A DNA stretch of 64,000 bases from JACVRW01 sp963716215 (GTDB lineage: Bacteria > Actinomycetota > Thermoleophilia > Solirubrobacterales > Thermoleophilaceae), in NCBI GenBank assembly GCA_963716215.1, contig OY970298.1, forward strand, positions 3,720,001 to 3,784,000. Reading direction: 5' to 3'. The number at the start of each line of letters is the position of its first letter. Position 1 is the first letter of the stretch. A model generated the notes under the pieces. That model saw only the letters and a list, made by a program, of their open reading frames with translations. It was not told the DNA's origin and did no database searches. The position numbers were made by a program, and so were the translations under genes. Positions 16,124 through 24,717 of this stretch are shown piece after piece.

Positions 16124-17029
16124 ATGCAGGCCGACACCATCCGCGAGGCGAACGTCCGCTACCACGACCTGGCCGCCGAGCACTACGACTCCAAGTGGGG
16201 CATCGGCTACGACGAGGTCGGCCAGGCGCAGGTGACCGGGAAGCTGCGCAAGGCGCTCGGTCCCGCCGGCCTACCCGCCGGGGGCTGGGAGCGAGCGCTG
16301 GAGATCGGGGCGGGCACCGGCTACTTCAGCCTCAACCTGATGCGCGCCGGGGTGATTCGCTCGGCGGTGGCCTCGGACATCTCCCCCGGGATGCTCGAAG
16401 CGCTCTCGGAGTCAGCCGACGAGCTCGGCCTCGAGATCCAGACCGTGGCGTGCGAGGCGTCGGCGCTGCCGTTCGATGACGGCAGCTTCGACCTCGTCTT
16501 CGGCCACGCCGTCCTGCACCACCTGCCGGACCTCGGGCGCGCCTTCGTGGAGTTCCGGCGCGTCCTGCGGCCCGGCGGGGTCGTGGCCTTCTGCGGCGAG
16601 CCCTCGCGCTACGGCGATCGCCTCTCGTCGGTCCCCAAGCGCGGCGCGCTGGCGGTGGCGCCGCTGTGGCGGGCGCTGGTCGGCGCGAGCGCGCGCAACG
16701 GCAACGGCGGCCCGCCCGGCGAGGAGGACCGGCTCGAGCAGGTCGTCGACGTGCACGCGTTCACCCCGGGCGACCTGTCGGAGCACGCCGCGGCTGCGGG
16801 GCTGCTGGACGTGCGGGTGGGCGGCGAGGAACTGGCGGCATCGCTGTTCGGGTGGGCCAACCGCACGCTGGAGGCCACCGCGGACCCCACGGAGGTGCCG
16901 TGGGCATGGCGGGTCTACGCGTACCGGGGCTACCTGCTGCTCCAGCGCCTCGATCGGTCGCTGCTCGAGCCGCACCTGCCGGCGGCGCTGTTCTACAACC
17001 TGCTCGTCTCGGCTAGAGCCCCAGCGTAA
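16124..17029 (+). CDS. SAM-dependent methyltransferase, divergent from the polysaccharide operon
   Basis: Class I methyltransferase of 301 residues. The SAM motif ALEIGAGTGYFSLNL is near residue 60, followed by GHAVLHHLPDLGRAFVEFRR and LRPGGVVAFCGEPSR. It belongs to the large Methyltransf_11/25 group. It differs from the minus-strand methyltransferase and so probably has another acceptor. Shared control with the glucan operon is likely because their start codons are only 44 bp apart. The N-terminal region YHDLAAEHYDSKWGI resembles another methyltransferase encoded near the mycobacterial locus, from memory and unchecked. Confidence 0.85.
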   Translation: MQADTIREANVRYHDLAAEHYDSKWGIGYDEVGQAQVTGKLRKALGPAGLPAGGWERALEIGAGTGYFSLNLMRAGVIRSAVASDISPGMLEALSESADELGLEIQTVACEASALPFDDGSFDLVFGHAVLHHLPDLGRAFVEFRRVLRPGGVVAFCGEPSRYGDRLSSVPKRGALAVAPLWRALVGASARNGNGGPPGEEDRLEQVVDVHAFTPGDLSEHAAAAGLLDVRVGGEELAASLFGWANRTLEATADPTEVPWAWRVYAYRGYLLLQRLDRSLLEPHLPAALFYNLLVSARAPA

Positions 17030-18209
17030 GCGCCGGCACAACTGCAGCAAGGAAGAGCAGGACGTCCGCCAGCCGTAGCCGCAGGCTCAGCGGCCGTCTC
17101 GGTGGCGGCGCGATGAAGGCGGTGGATTCCCTGACCACCCACTGCAGCACGGCGTCAAGGATCGGCAGCGGTGCCTTGTCCACGCCCCTCATCTGCCGCT
17201 CGAGCGCCCGCGCGGCTGCCGCCAGCCGGCCCTCCGACGCGATCTGATCCAGCACCAGCGCCGCTTCGGGCGCCGCCGGCAGGCGCCGCACGCGGCCGAG
17301 CATCCGCCGCGACACCTCGCGCAGGCCATCGGCGCCGGCGGCGCCGCGCAGCCAGGTGGCCGTCATCACCAGCAGGCCGGCCCGGGCCGCGCGCCGGGCC
17401 GCAACGTCCAGCCCCAGACCGCCGCCAAGCCCGAAGGCGAAGGCACCGCCGGCGAGCACGGCGGCGAAGACCAGGCCGGCGGGGAGGGGCTCGGGGTCGG
17501 GACGAGCCACGAGCCACGCGATCGTCAGCCAGAGCGCCACCGCGCCCAGCAGCGCCCAGGCGGTCCCGGCCAACAGCAGCACGAAGGCAACGGCGGCGGC
17601 ACAGGCCACGGCGCGCGGGTCGAAGCGGCGGCTCCGTCTCGCCCCGACCTCACGAGACTGACTTTGACGCTCTATTACGTCATCAACCTCAGTCTCGCCG
17701 CTCTCGCGGGCGTCCCAGGACTCCATGCCGCGCCGGTACACGAGCACCTGCACGACGCTCGCGAAGGCCGACCACGCCAGCAGGCCGGCCAGCGTCAGGG
17801 CGAGCGCGTCGGCGGTGCCTACCTCCAGGCCCAGCCGGCGGCCGATCGCGTCGTAGGTACCGGCGTACGCGTCAAGGCCGCCGGTGATCACCCAGATGAA
17901 GAACGCGGTGGTGGCCGCGTTGTGGACCAGGCGGATCGCGGCGCAGACCAGGATCTGCGGGAGCGCGGGCCAGCCGCGCGCGTGGAGGCGGCCGAGCAGC
18001 GGCGCGGTGGCGGCCTGGGTCAGGGGGATCCCGATCCGGGCCGGCCCGATGATCGCCACCGTCTCGAGCATCGCGGCCACGCTCGCCCCGAAGCCGAGTC
18101 GTGCGCCGCGCCGCTCCGCGACCCGGGCGAGCGCCACGCCGCCAGCCAGCGCGATCCAGAAGCCACCCGCCGGCGCCGCCCGCGCGGCGAGGAACGAGAC
18201 GACCGTCAC
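17013..18209 (-). CDS. Multi-pass membrane protein of unknown function
   Basis: About 398 residues, not recognised. The N-terminal half has several hydrophobic helices (for example SVAAMLETVAIIGPARIGIP). A charged loop near 190-215 (SGETEVDDVIERQSQSREVG) separates it from a second group of helices, and a hydrophilic C-terminal part with GADGLREVSRRMLGRVRRL ends in a final membrane helix. Start GTG 18209 is chosen; GTG 18233 is equally possible, with no clear ribosome-binding site for either. It follows the photolyase by 34 nt and may be co-transcribed. The end overlaps the convergent methyltransferase by 17 nt. Confidence 0.6.
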   Translation of the reverse strand: MTVVSFLAARAAPAGGFWIALAGGVALARVAERRGARLGFGASVAAMLETVAIIGPARIGIPLTQAATAPLLGRLHARGWPALPQILVCAAIRLVHNAATTAFFIWVITGGLDAYAGTYDAIGRRLGLEVGTADALALTLAGLLAWSAFASVVQVLVYRRGMESWDARESGETEVDDVIERQSQSREVGARRSRRFDPRAVACAAAVAFVLLLAGTAWALLGAVALWLTIAWLVARPDPEPLPAGLVFAAVLAGGAFAFGLGGGLGLDVAARRAARAGLLVMTATWLRGAAGADGLREVSRRMLGRVRRLPAAPEAALVLDQIASEGRLAAAARALERQMRGVDKAPLPILDAVLQWVVRESTAFIAPPPRRPLSLRLRLADVLLFLAAVVPALTLGL

Positions 18210-18243
18210 GTGCGCAGGCCCGGAGGGGGACACGGGCTGGCGG

Positions 18244-19629
18244 TCAGACGCGATAGCGCTCGATCGCTTCCAGCCGGGCCTCGCGGTGGTCCACGATCGG
18301 CTCTGGATAGTCGCTGCCGATAACGCAGCCGGCCCGGCGCTGCGCCTCCTCCGGCATCTTCCACGGCTCGCGCAGATGCTCGGCCGGCACGCCGCGCAGC
18401 TCGGGCACGTAGCGGCGCACATACTCGCCGTCCGGGTCGTAGCGCTCCATGTGCAGCGTCGGGTTGTAGAGGCGCCGGAAGAACGGCGCCGGGTCCACAC
18501 CGACCGACGCTATCCACTGCCAGTTGCCGTTGTTGTTCGCCTCGTCGCCGTCGATCAGCAGCCTCATGAACCAGCGCTCGCCCCAGCGCCAGTCGATGCC
18601 CAGGTCCTTCGTCAGGAACGATCCGACCACCAGCCGCGCGCGGTTGTGCATCCAGCCCTCGGTGCGTAGCTGGCGCATGCCCGCGTCCACCAGCGGATAG
18701 CCCGTTCGACCCTCGCACCAAGCCTCGAAGCCCCGCTGCGCTCGGCTCCAGGCGATCGCCCCGCGGTAGCGCTCCTGGAACTCCGAGCGGGCGTTGCGCG
18801 GGAAGTGCAGCAGCACGTGGTGGTGGAAGTCGCGCCAGCAGAGTTGGCGCCGGAACGCCTCAGCCCCAGCGCCGCCGGGCAGGCGCTCCTCCAGCTCGCG
18901 CGGGGACAGGCACCCGAAATGAAGGTACGGCGACAGCCGCGACGTCCGGTCGCGGGCCAGCGCGTCGTGGTTGTCCGCGTACTCGCGCACGTCGGCGCGC
19001 AGGAAGCGCGCCAGCCGCTCCCTGGCCGGTCCCTCTCCGCCCGGAAGCGGATCCTCCACCCGCTCGCGCAGGCCCAGCGACGCCAGCGAGGGCAGGCGAC
19101 CGACGCGCACGCCGCGGGGCAGTGACCCGAACGAGCGCGGCCGCCCGATCAGCTCGCGACGCGGCGCGGACAGCCAGGTGCGGTGGAACGGGCCGAACAC
19201 GGTGTACGGCTTGCCGGACTGGGTCTCGATCTCGGACAGGTCGTCCACGGCGTGCAGCCCCGGGTGGGCGAAGCAGCTCACCCCGGCGGCCTCGAGCGCG
19301 CCGCGGACCCGCTCGATCCGGCGGCGTGCGAAGGGACCCGAGTCGGCGCTGAAGTGGAGCTCGGACGCACCAGCGGCACCTGCCAGGTCGGGCAGCTCGC
19401 GCTCCGGTGGGCCGCGGCGGATCACGAGCCGCCCGTCGAGTCGCTCGCGTAGGTCGGCGAGGCACTCGAGCATGAACTGGGTCCGCGGACCGGATGCATG
19501 ACGCCCCGCCAGCAGGCGATCGTCGAGGCAGAAGACCGGCACTATCCGCGCCGACGAGTCGAGCGCCGCCCGCAGCGCCGGGTGATCGTGGACGCGGAGA
19601 TCGCGTGTGAACCAGACGAGGGCGGTCAC
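18244..19629 (-). CDS. phr: Deoxyribodipyrimidine photolyase (CPD class I)
   Basis: Light-driven repair of cyclobutane pyrimidine dimers, 461 residues. The N-terminal antenna-binding domain starts LVWFTRDLRVHDHPALRAAL. The FAD domain shows FGPFHRTWL, GYPLVDAGMRQL, WMHNRARL and the stretch DEANNNGNWQWIASVGVD, typical of class I CPD photolyases. GTG 19629 is the start, and its -10 is shared with the opposite gene. Cryptochrome/photolyase relatives exist, but the conserved substrate-pocket residues favour DNA repair. Confidence 0.93.
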   Translation of the reverse strand: MTALVWFTRDLRVHDHPALRAALDSSARIVPVFCLDDRLLAGRHASGPRTQFMLECLADLRERLDGRLVIRRGPPERELPDLAGAAGASELHFSADSGPFARRRIERVRGALEAAGVSCFAHPGLHAVDDLSEIETQSGKPYTVFGPFHRTWLSAPRRELIGRPRSFGSLPRGVRVGRLPSLASLGLRERVEDPLPGGEGPARERLARFLRADVREYADNHDALARDRTSRLSPYLHFGCLSPRELEERLPGGAGAEAFRRQLCWRDFHHHVLLHFPRNARSEFQERYRGAIAWSRAQRGFEAWCEGRTGYPLVDAGMRQLRTEGWMHNRARLVVGSFLTKDLGIDWRWGERWFMRLLIDGDEANNNGNWQWIASVGVDPAPFFRRLYNPTLHMERYDPDGEYVRRYVPELRGVPAEHLREPWKMPEEAQRRAGCVIGSDYPEPIVDHREARLEAIERYRV

Positions 19630-19638
19630 GGAGCGGAC

Positions 19639-19645
19639 TAGGCTA
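19639..19645. promoter_or_regulatory. Bidirectional -10 element
   Basis: The seven bases TAGGCTA read as TAGGCT on the plus strand (8 nt before ATG 19653) and TAGCCT on the minus strand (10 nt before GTG 19629). One near-palindromic -10 could therefore serve both the photolyase and the Lon-domain gene, each with little or no leader. Confidence 0.5.
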
Positions 19646-19652
19646 GGTCACG

Positions 19653-20276
19653 ATGCCGGAGACCATCGAGCGCTTTCCCCTGTTCCCACTCGGGCTCGTG
19701 CTGATCCCGCACGAGCTGGTGCCGCTGCACATCTTCGAGGAACGCTACAAGCTGATGATCGGCGAGTGCATCGAGGGCCAGAGCGAGTTCGGGATCGTCT
19801 GGCTGTCGGACGACGGCCTCAAGGAGATCGGCTGCTCGGCCCGCATCAGCAAGGTGCTGGAGGCGTTCGAGGACGGTCGCATGAACGTGCTCGTGGAGGG
19901 CACCACCCCGTTCCGGATGCTGCGCCGCATCGACGACCTCCCCTATCCGGCGGGCGACGTCGAGCCGCTCGTGGACGACGGCGAGGAGGAGGGCGACGCG
20001 GCCGCCATCGAGGCCGCCCGCAAACGCTACGCGGACCTCGTGGCCGAGGTCACCGACGAGCGTCCGGAACCCGACGTGCTGGCCGATCTGGACGCCTACG
20101 GCATGGCCGCCACGCTGGACGTGGCGCTCGACGCCAAGCAGATGCTGCTCGAGCTGCGCTCCGAGCGGGCTCGCCTGGAGCAGCTCGAGGCCCTGTTCGC
20201 GGAGGCGCTCGGCCGGATCCGCCACGCCGAGCGCGCCGCGGAGCGCGCCCAGGGCAACGGCAGCCTCAAGGGCTAG
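19653..20276 (+). CDS. Lon N-terminal (LonSB) domain protein
   Basis: Soluble 207-residue protein consisting of a Lon substrate-binding domain without the AAA+ or protease parts. FPLFPLGLVLIPHELVPLHI and FEERYKLMIGECIEG are hallmark sequences. The C-terminal third (ALDAKQMLLELRSERARLEQ) is helical and probably coiled coil. Stand-alone members are common in actinobacteria, and some relatives form part of cereblon-like proteins, but no precise function is established. The ATG lies 8 nt after a TAGGCT hexamer. Confidence 0.88.
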   Translation: MPETIERFPLFPLGLVLIPHELVPLHIFEERYKLMIGECIEGQSEFGIVWLSDDGLKEIGCSARISKVLEAFEDGRMNVLVEGTTPFRMLRRIDDLPYPAGDVEPLVDDGEEEGDAAAIEAARKRYADLVAEVTDERPEPDVLADLDAYGMAATLDVALDAKQMLLELRSERARLEQLEALFAEALGRIRHAERAAERAQGNGSLKG

Positions 20277-20300
20277 ACGTTCAGCCTAGTTTGGGTCGCG

Positions 20301-20321
20301 CGGGGCTCGGGGACAGCCCCG
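20301..20321 (+). promoter_or_regulatory. Hairpin immediately before the subtilase start
   Basis: CGGGGCT and AGCCCCG form a perfect 7-bp stem with a 7-nt loop, ending 3 nt before the ATG at 20325. It could hide the ribosome-binding region of the protease or act as a terminator for the Lon-domain gene. Confidence 0.4.
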
Positions 20322-20324
20322 TGC

Positions 20325-21557
20325 ATGAGACGCGCGATCGCCGGCTGCACGGCCATACTGCTCATGTTCTGCGCCGCCACGGCGCAGGGCGCCCGCTACG
20401 ACTCGAACGAGGTGATCGTCCGCTACGCCGACGGCGTCTCGACCGCGCAGCGGGTGGCGCTGTTCGACCGCTCCGGCGTCGCCAAGACGCTCGGCCCCGT
20501 GGCCGGCGTGGGGGCGAAGGTCGTGAAGGTGGCCGGAGATCCGGCCGCCGTCGCGGCCCGGCTAAACCGCAGCAGCCTGGTGCGCTACGCGGAGCCGAAC
20601 CTGATCCTGCGCACGCAGGCGATCCCCAACGACAGCCGCTTCGGCGAGCTCTACGGCCTCGACAACACAGGGCAGACGGGCGGCAGCGCCGACGCCGACA
20701 TCGACGCGCCCGAGGGGTGGGACGCGGCCGGTCTCGGCGCGTTCCCCGCCGCCGGCGGGGTGCGGATCGGGATCGTGGACACCGGCATCGACCAGGCCCA
20801 CCCCGACCTCAGCGGCCAGACCGTGGCCTGCGCGCGCTCGCAGGGCCTGCTGCCGATCCTGTCGGGCTCGATCGAGGTCGGCACCTGCGTCGACGACAAC
20901 GATCACGGCACCCACGTGGCCGGCACGATCGCCGCCAAGGCCAACAACGGCACGGGCGTCGCCGGCGTGGCGTTCAACGCGGACCTGGTGGTCTGCAAGG
21001 CGCTCGGCGGCCCGCTCGGCAGCGGCTCGACCGCCGACGTGGCCAACTGCATCGACTGGGTCAGCTCGCAGGGCGCCCGGGTTATCTCGATGAGCCTCGG
21101 CGGCGGGGCGTCTACGACGCTCCAGAACGCGGTGGCCAACGCCTGGAACAACGGCAACGGCGCCGTGATCGTCGCGGCCGCCGGCAACGAGGGCGACGCC
21201 ACGCTCAACTACCCGGCCGCGTACGCGCAGGTCGTGTCGGTCGCGGCCACCGACAACAGCGATGCCCGCGCGAGCTTCTCGAACGCCAACTCGGACGTGG
21301 AGATCGCGGCGCCCGGCGTGAACGTGCTGTCCACGGTGCGCGGCGGCGCCTACGACAGCTTCTCGGGCACCTCGATGGCCACGCCGCACGTGGCGGCCGT
21401 GGCCGGGGTGCTGCGGCAGGTGTTCCCCGCGGACACGGCCGCGGCAATCCGCGGCCGGCTGGACGCCGCGGTCGACGACCTGGGGCCCGCGGGCCGCGAC
21501 ACGAGCTTCGGCTTCGGCCGCGTGAACCTGTGCCGGGCGGCCGGCGGGGGCTGCTAA
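20325..21557 (+). CDS. Secreted S8 family (subtilisin-like) serine protease
   Basis: Exported endopeptidase of 410 residues. A Sec signal peptide (cleavage probably near 23, AQG) is followed by an inhibitor-like propeptide (EVIVRYADGVSTAQRVALF) and the catalytic domain. The triad is visible: Asp152 in IVDTGID, His194 in DHGTHVAGTIA and Ser350 in SGTSMATPHVAA. The oxyanion Asn lies in AAAGNEGD. The chain ends soon after the core, with no C-terminal anchor or P-domain. Its stop overlaps the convergent ggt stop. Substrate and role, probably extracellular protein digestion, are inferred. Confidence 0.93.
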   Translation: MRRAIAGCTAILLMFCAATAQGARYDSNEVIVRYADGVSTAQRVALFDRSGVAKTLGPVAGVGAKVVKVAGDPAAVAARLNRSSLVRYAEPNLILRTQAIPNDSRFGELYGLDNTGQTGGSADADIDAPEGWDAAGLGAFPAAGGVRIGIVDTGIDQAHPDLSGQTVACARSQGLLPILSGSIEVGTCVDDNDHGTHVAGTIAAKANNGTGVAGVAFNADLVVCKALGGPLGSGSTADVANCIDWVSSQGARVISMSLGGGASTTLQNAVANAWNNGNGAVIVAAAGNEGDATLNYPAAYAQVVSVAATDNSDARASFSNANSDVEIAAPGVNVLSTVRGGAYDSFSGTSMATPHVAAVAGVLRQVFPADTAAAIRGRLDAAVDDLGPAGRDTSFGFGRVNLCRAAGGGC

Positions 21558-23077
21558 GCCACCACGGTCGCCGCACCGCCGCGGCGCGGATCCCCGCCGC
21601 CGCTCAGCTCGCCGGTCTCGGCGTTGCGGGCGGCGGCCTGCACCCCGCCGAAGAAGAGGTTCTGCTCGGACCAGCGGCGGACCGTCCACCCGGCGCCCTC
21701 CAGCTGCGCCAGGGCGGCCTCGTCCACGCCCGGCTCGGCCTCTACCTCGCGCCCCTCGACGTGGATGCGCGGGCGCGCCACGGCCGCCTCGGCGGGCAGC
21801 CCGTGGTCGATCACGGCGAGCAGCGTCTGCAGGATCGCCGAGCGGATCCGGTTCGAGCCGGCGGAGCCGAGCACGACCTCGGGCTGCCCGTCGCGGAGCG
21901 CCACCGTGGGGGCCATCATGCTCGGCACGCGGGCGCCGGGCTCGTGACGGTGGTAGCCGAGCGGGTTGAGGTCCTGCTCGCCCAGCATGTTGTTCAGGTG
22001 CATGCCGGTGCCGGGGACCACCACGCCGGAGCACGACCCGTTCGAGCACGTGACCGTGGCGCACGCGCCGTCGGCGTCAAGCACCGCGATGTGCGTCGTG
22101 TTCCCCAAGCGCGAGCGCACCTCCGTCGCAACGTGGTCGAGCGCGTCCTTGCGCAGGAAGCGCTCCAGGTACCCCTCCTGGCCGAGGCCGGCGAGGAAGT
22201 CCTCGTCGCGCGCGCGGTTGGTCGAGGCGATCACCTCGGCGATCACGTCCGGCCCGTGCGGGCGCTCCAGGCGCTCGAGGATGCCCAGCGCGTCCGCGAT
22301 CAGGATGCCGCCCGACGAGGGCGGCGGGTTGGTCAGCACCTCGCGGCCCTGGTAGGTCACCCGCGCCGGCTCGCGCTCGACCACCTCGTATCGCGCCAGG
22401 TCCTCGCGCGTGAGCAGCCCGCCGCGCTCGAGCACCCAGTCGCTGCACGCCCCCGCTACGTCGCCGCCGTACAGGAAGGCCGGACCCTCGTCACCGAGGC
22501 GGTCCAGCAGATCACCGAGCTCCGGCATGCGGAAGCGGTCGCCCTCGCGCAGCAGGTCGCCGCCCGGGGCGTACAGCTCGGAGCACTCGGGTGTCGAGCG
22601 GAAGATCGGCGCGAGGATCTCGAACAGGAAGGCCTGCATCGGCACCAGCTCCACCCCTTCCCGCGCCGCCTGCGCCGGCGCGCGGGTCAGGTCGATCAGC
22701 GGGACGCTGCCGAAGCGCTCGAGCGCCTGCGCCAGGCCGAGCGGGTTGCCGTACGCGCCGCACGACGACGGCCCGACGTTGAAGCGCTGGATCGCGTCCT
22801 CGGAGAAGTGGACGTCGATCGGCGTGAGCTCGGCCGGCTCCGGGTCGTCGAGCCCGCGCCCCGGCGCTGCGACGAAGAAGTCGAGCAGGTGGTCCTCACC
22901 GCTCGTGGTGTGTACCAGCATGAAGCCGCCGGCGCCCGGCCCGGTCAGCGGCGATTCCGCCACCCAGGACATCAGCACGCAGGCCACCGCCGCGTCCACG
23001 GCGTTGCCGCCGGCGCGCAGCACGTCGGCTCCGGCCCGCGCCGTGACCGGGTGCCCTGCCGCGACGACCCCTCTCAT
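21554..23077 (-). CDS. ggt: Gamma-glutamyltransferase family protein
   Basis: Ntn-hydrolase made as one chain and cleaved autocatalytically, 507 residues. The probable nucleophile of the small subunit is Thr327 in NTTHIAVLDADG; GNAVDAAVAC and PGAGGFMLV near the N-terminus are also conserved. Start ATG 23077 is chosen because a TAGTGT hexamer lies 7 nt before it, although the frame continues upstream. No signal peptide is evident, so it may be cytosolic, unlike E. coli GGT. It could hydrolyse glutathione-like or gamma-glutamyl compounds; a cephalosporin-acylase-like activity is the alternative. Confidence 0.87.
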   Translation of the reverse strand: MRGVVAAGHPVTARAGADVLRAGGNAVDAAVACVLMSWVAESPLTGPGAGGFMLVHTTSGEDHLLDFFVAAPGRGLDDPEPAELTPIDVHFSEDAIQRFNVGPSSCGAYGNPLGLAQALERFGSVPLIDLTRAPAQAAREGVELVPMQAFLFEILAPIFRSTPECSELYAPGGDLLREGDRFRMPELGDLLDRLGDEGPAFLYGGDVAGACSDWVLERGGLLTREDLARYEVVEREPARVTYQGREVLTNPPPSSGGILIADALGILERLERPHGPDVIAEVIASTNRARDEDFLAGLGQEGYLERFLRKDALDHVATEVRSRLGNTTHIAVLDADGACATVTCSNGSCSGVVVPGTGMHLNNMLGEQDLNPLGYHRHEPGARVPSMMAPTVALRDGQPEVVLGSAGSNRIRSAILQTLLAVIDHGLPAEAAVARPRIHVEGREVEAEPGVDEAALAQLEGAGWTVRRWSEQNLFFGGVQAAARNAETGELSGGGDPRRGGAATVVA

Positions 23078-23084
23078 GAGGCGG

Positions 23085-23090
23085 ACACTA
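23085..23090 (-). promoter_or_regulatory. Leaderless-type -10 of ggt
   Basis: Minus-strand TAGTGT ends 7 nt before the ggt ATG at 23077. It adjoins the long inverted repeat after ftsZ, suggesting that ggt is transcribed separately from ftsZ. Confidence 0.45.
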
Positions 23091-23192
23091 TTCCGCGCTG
23101 AGAACCGAGCAGCGCAAGGACGCAGGGAGCGAAGCCTGCTTGGCAGGCGAGCGACCGAGGACGCCGCGAAGCGACGGTTGTCAGCGCGGAAT
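23090..23192 (-). repeat. Long inverted repeat between ftsZ and ggt
   Basis: ATTCCGCGCTGA (23090-23101) is exactly reverse-complementary to TCAGCGCGGAAT (23181-23192). After one mismatch a further 5 bp pair (23103-23107 with 23175-23179). A GCCTGC-TTG-GCAGGC hairpin (23134-23148) sits in the loop. One arm is formed by the last codons and stop of ftsZ. Possible roles are ftsZ transcription termination or mRNA 3'-end protection. Confidence 0.5.
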
Positions 23193-24707
23193 GAACTCGG
23201 GCACGTCGATGTCGTCCAGCACCTCGGCCTGACGGGCGCGCCGCACGCGCGGCTCGGCGTCCGCCGGGATGCGCGTCTCGCGGCCCTCGCCGCGCGGCGT
23301 GGCCCGGTGCTGCGGCCGGTCGCCATAGCCGGTGGCCACCACGGTGACCCAGCACTGGTCCTCCACCTTCTCGTCGACCATCGCGCCGAAGATGATGTTG
23401 GCGTCCGGGTGGGCCGCCTCCGCGACAGCCTTGGCGGCCTCGTTGACCTCCCACAGGGACAGGTCGCGGCCGCCGGTCACCGACAGCAGGATCGAGCGAG
23501 CCCCCTCCAGGGAGGTCTCGAGCAGCGGCGACTCGATCGCGTGCTCGACCGCGTCCATCGCCCGGTGCTCGCCCGTGCCCATGCCGATCCCGAGCAGCGC
23601 CTGCCCGGCCTCGGCCATGATCGTGCGCACGTCGGCGAAGTCGAGGTTGATCAGCCCCGGCAGGGTGATCAGGTCGGAGATGCCCTGCACGCCCTGGCGC
23701 AGCACGTCGTCGGCCACGCGGAAGGCGTCGACCATCGAGGTCGACTTGTCGAGCACCGTCAGCAGGCGGGCGTTCGGGATCACGATCAGGGTGTCGACCT
23801 CGCGGGCGAGGTCCTCCACGCCCTGGTCGGCCTGCTCGCCGCGCCGCGCGCCCTCGAACGAGAACGGCTTGGTGACGATGCCCACCGTGAGCGCGCCCAC
23901 CTCGCGGGAGATGCGCGCGACGACCGGAGCCGCGCCAGTGCCGGTGCCACCGCCGGCCCCGGCGGTGATGAACACCATGTCGGAGCCCTTGAGCAGGCTC
24001 TTCAGCTCGTCGTAGTCCTCCATCGCGGCGGCGCGCCCGAGGTCGGGATTCGATCCCGAGCCGAGCCCGCGCGTGATGTCGCTGCCGATGTGCAGCCGGT
24101 TGTTGGCCGCGGACTGCTCCAGCGACTGCGTGTCCGTGTTGACCGCGAGGAACTCGACGCCCTCGACCTCGGCCTCGATCATGCGGTTCACGGCGTTCAC
24201 GCCGGCACCGCCGACGCCGACGACGCGCAGCACCGGCTCGGTCACCTTCGTGCCCGACGGCATGGCGTACGGCGAGCGCTCGGGCTCGGGATCGTGGCGA
24301 ACCGGCGCCGGGGGCGGGCTGGAGCCCTTGTCGAGGATGTTCTCCGGGATGTCCGACGAGAAGACGGAGCGCAGGCGCTCCTCGGGCGAGGGCACGCCGT
24401 CGTAGCGACTCCAACCGCGCTCGCGGGGCGACTCCTCCTCGCGCCGGCGCGCGCGCTCCTCGGCGCGGCGGGCGGCCTCGGTGGCGCGCTGCTCGAACGA
24501 GCGGTCGCCGTCGTGGTGCTCTTCCTGCGCTTGGGGCTCGGGCACCTGGCGCGTGGCCTGCGGCGCCGGGCCGTCCTCGGGCAGGGGGCGCCCGGTGCGC
24601 GGCTGGCGCGGCGCCTGGGACTCCTCGGGAGGCTGCTCGCGCGGCGCCTCAGGCGGCGCGTCGTCCTCCGTCTTGCGGAAGAGCTGGGCCAGGGGCCCCT
24701 CGCGCAT
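23181..24707 (-). CDS. ftsZ: Cell-division GTPase FtsZ with long N-terminal extension
   Basis: Tubulin-like GTPase that forms the division ring, 508 residues versus about 380-400 in most bacteria. The core begins near residue 158 (LRVVGVGGAGVNAVNRMIEA), with tubulin signature GGGTGTG at 252-258. The C-terminal peptide DDIDVPEFIPR, which binds FtsA/SepF, is intact. Residues 1-157 are rich in Pro, Glu, Arg and Gln and contain a charged helical stretch (RATEAARRAEERARRREEES). ATG 24707 has GAGGG upstream and lies 10 nt after the parA stop; ATG 24731 is possible. The neighbours are parA and ggt, not the division/cell-wall cluster. Confidence 0.93.
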   Translation of the reverse strand: MREGPLAQLFRKTEDDAPPEAPREQPPEESQAPRQPRTGRPLPEDGPAPQATRQVPEPQAQEEHHDGDRSFEQRATEAARRAEERARRREEESPRERGWSRYDGVPSPEERLRSVFSSDIPENILDKGSSPPPAPVRHDPEPERSPYAMPSGTKVTEPVLRVVGVGGAGVNAVNRMIEAEVEGVEFLAVNTDTQSLEQSAANNRLHIGSDITRGLGSGSNPDLGRAAAMEDYDELKSLLKGSDMVFITAGAGGGTGTGAAPVVARISREVGALTVGIVTKPFSFEGARRGEQADQGVEDLAREVDTLIVIPNARLLTVLDKSTSMVDAFRVADDVLRQGVQGISDLITLPGLINLDFADVRTIMAEAGQALLGIGMGTGEHRAMDAVEHAIESPLLETSLEGARSILLSVTGGRDLSLWEVNEAAKAVAEAAHPDANIIFGAMVDEKVEDQCWVTVVATGYGDRPQHRATPRGEGRETRIPADAEPRVRRARQAEVLDDIDVPEFIPR

Positions 24708-24717
24708 GCTCGCCCTC

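Noticed and set aside
19607..23101. A 1,164-codon open frame on the plus strand
   Set aside because: It crosses the Lon-domain, subtilase and ggt genes in wrong frames or antisense and is Arg/Gly/Pro-rich, typical of a high-GC shadow.
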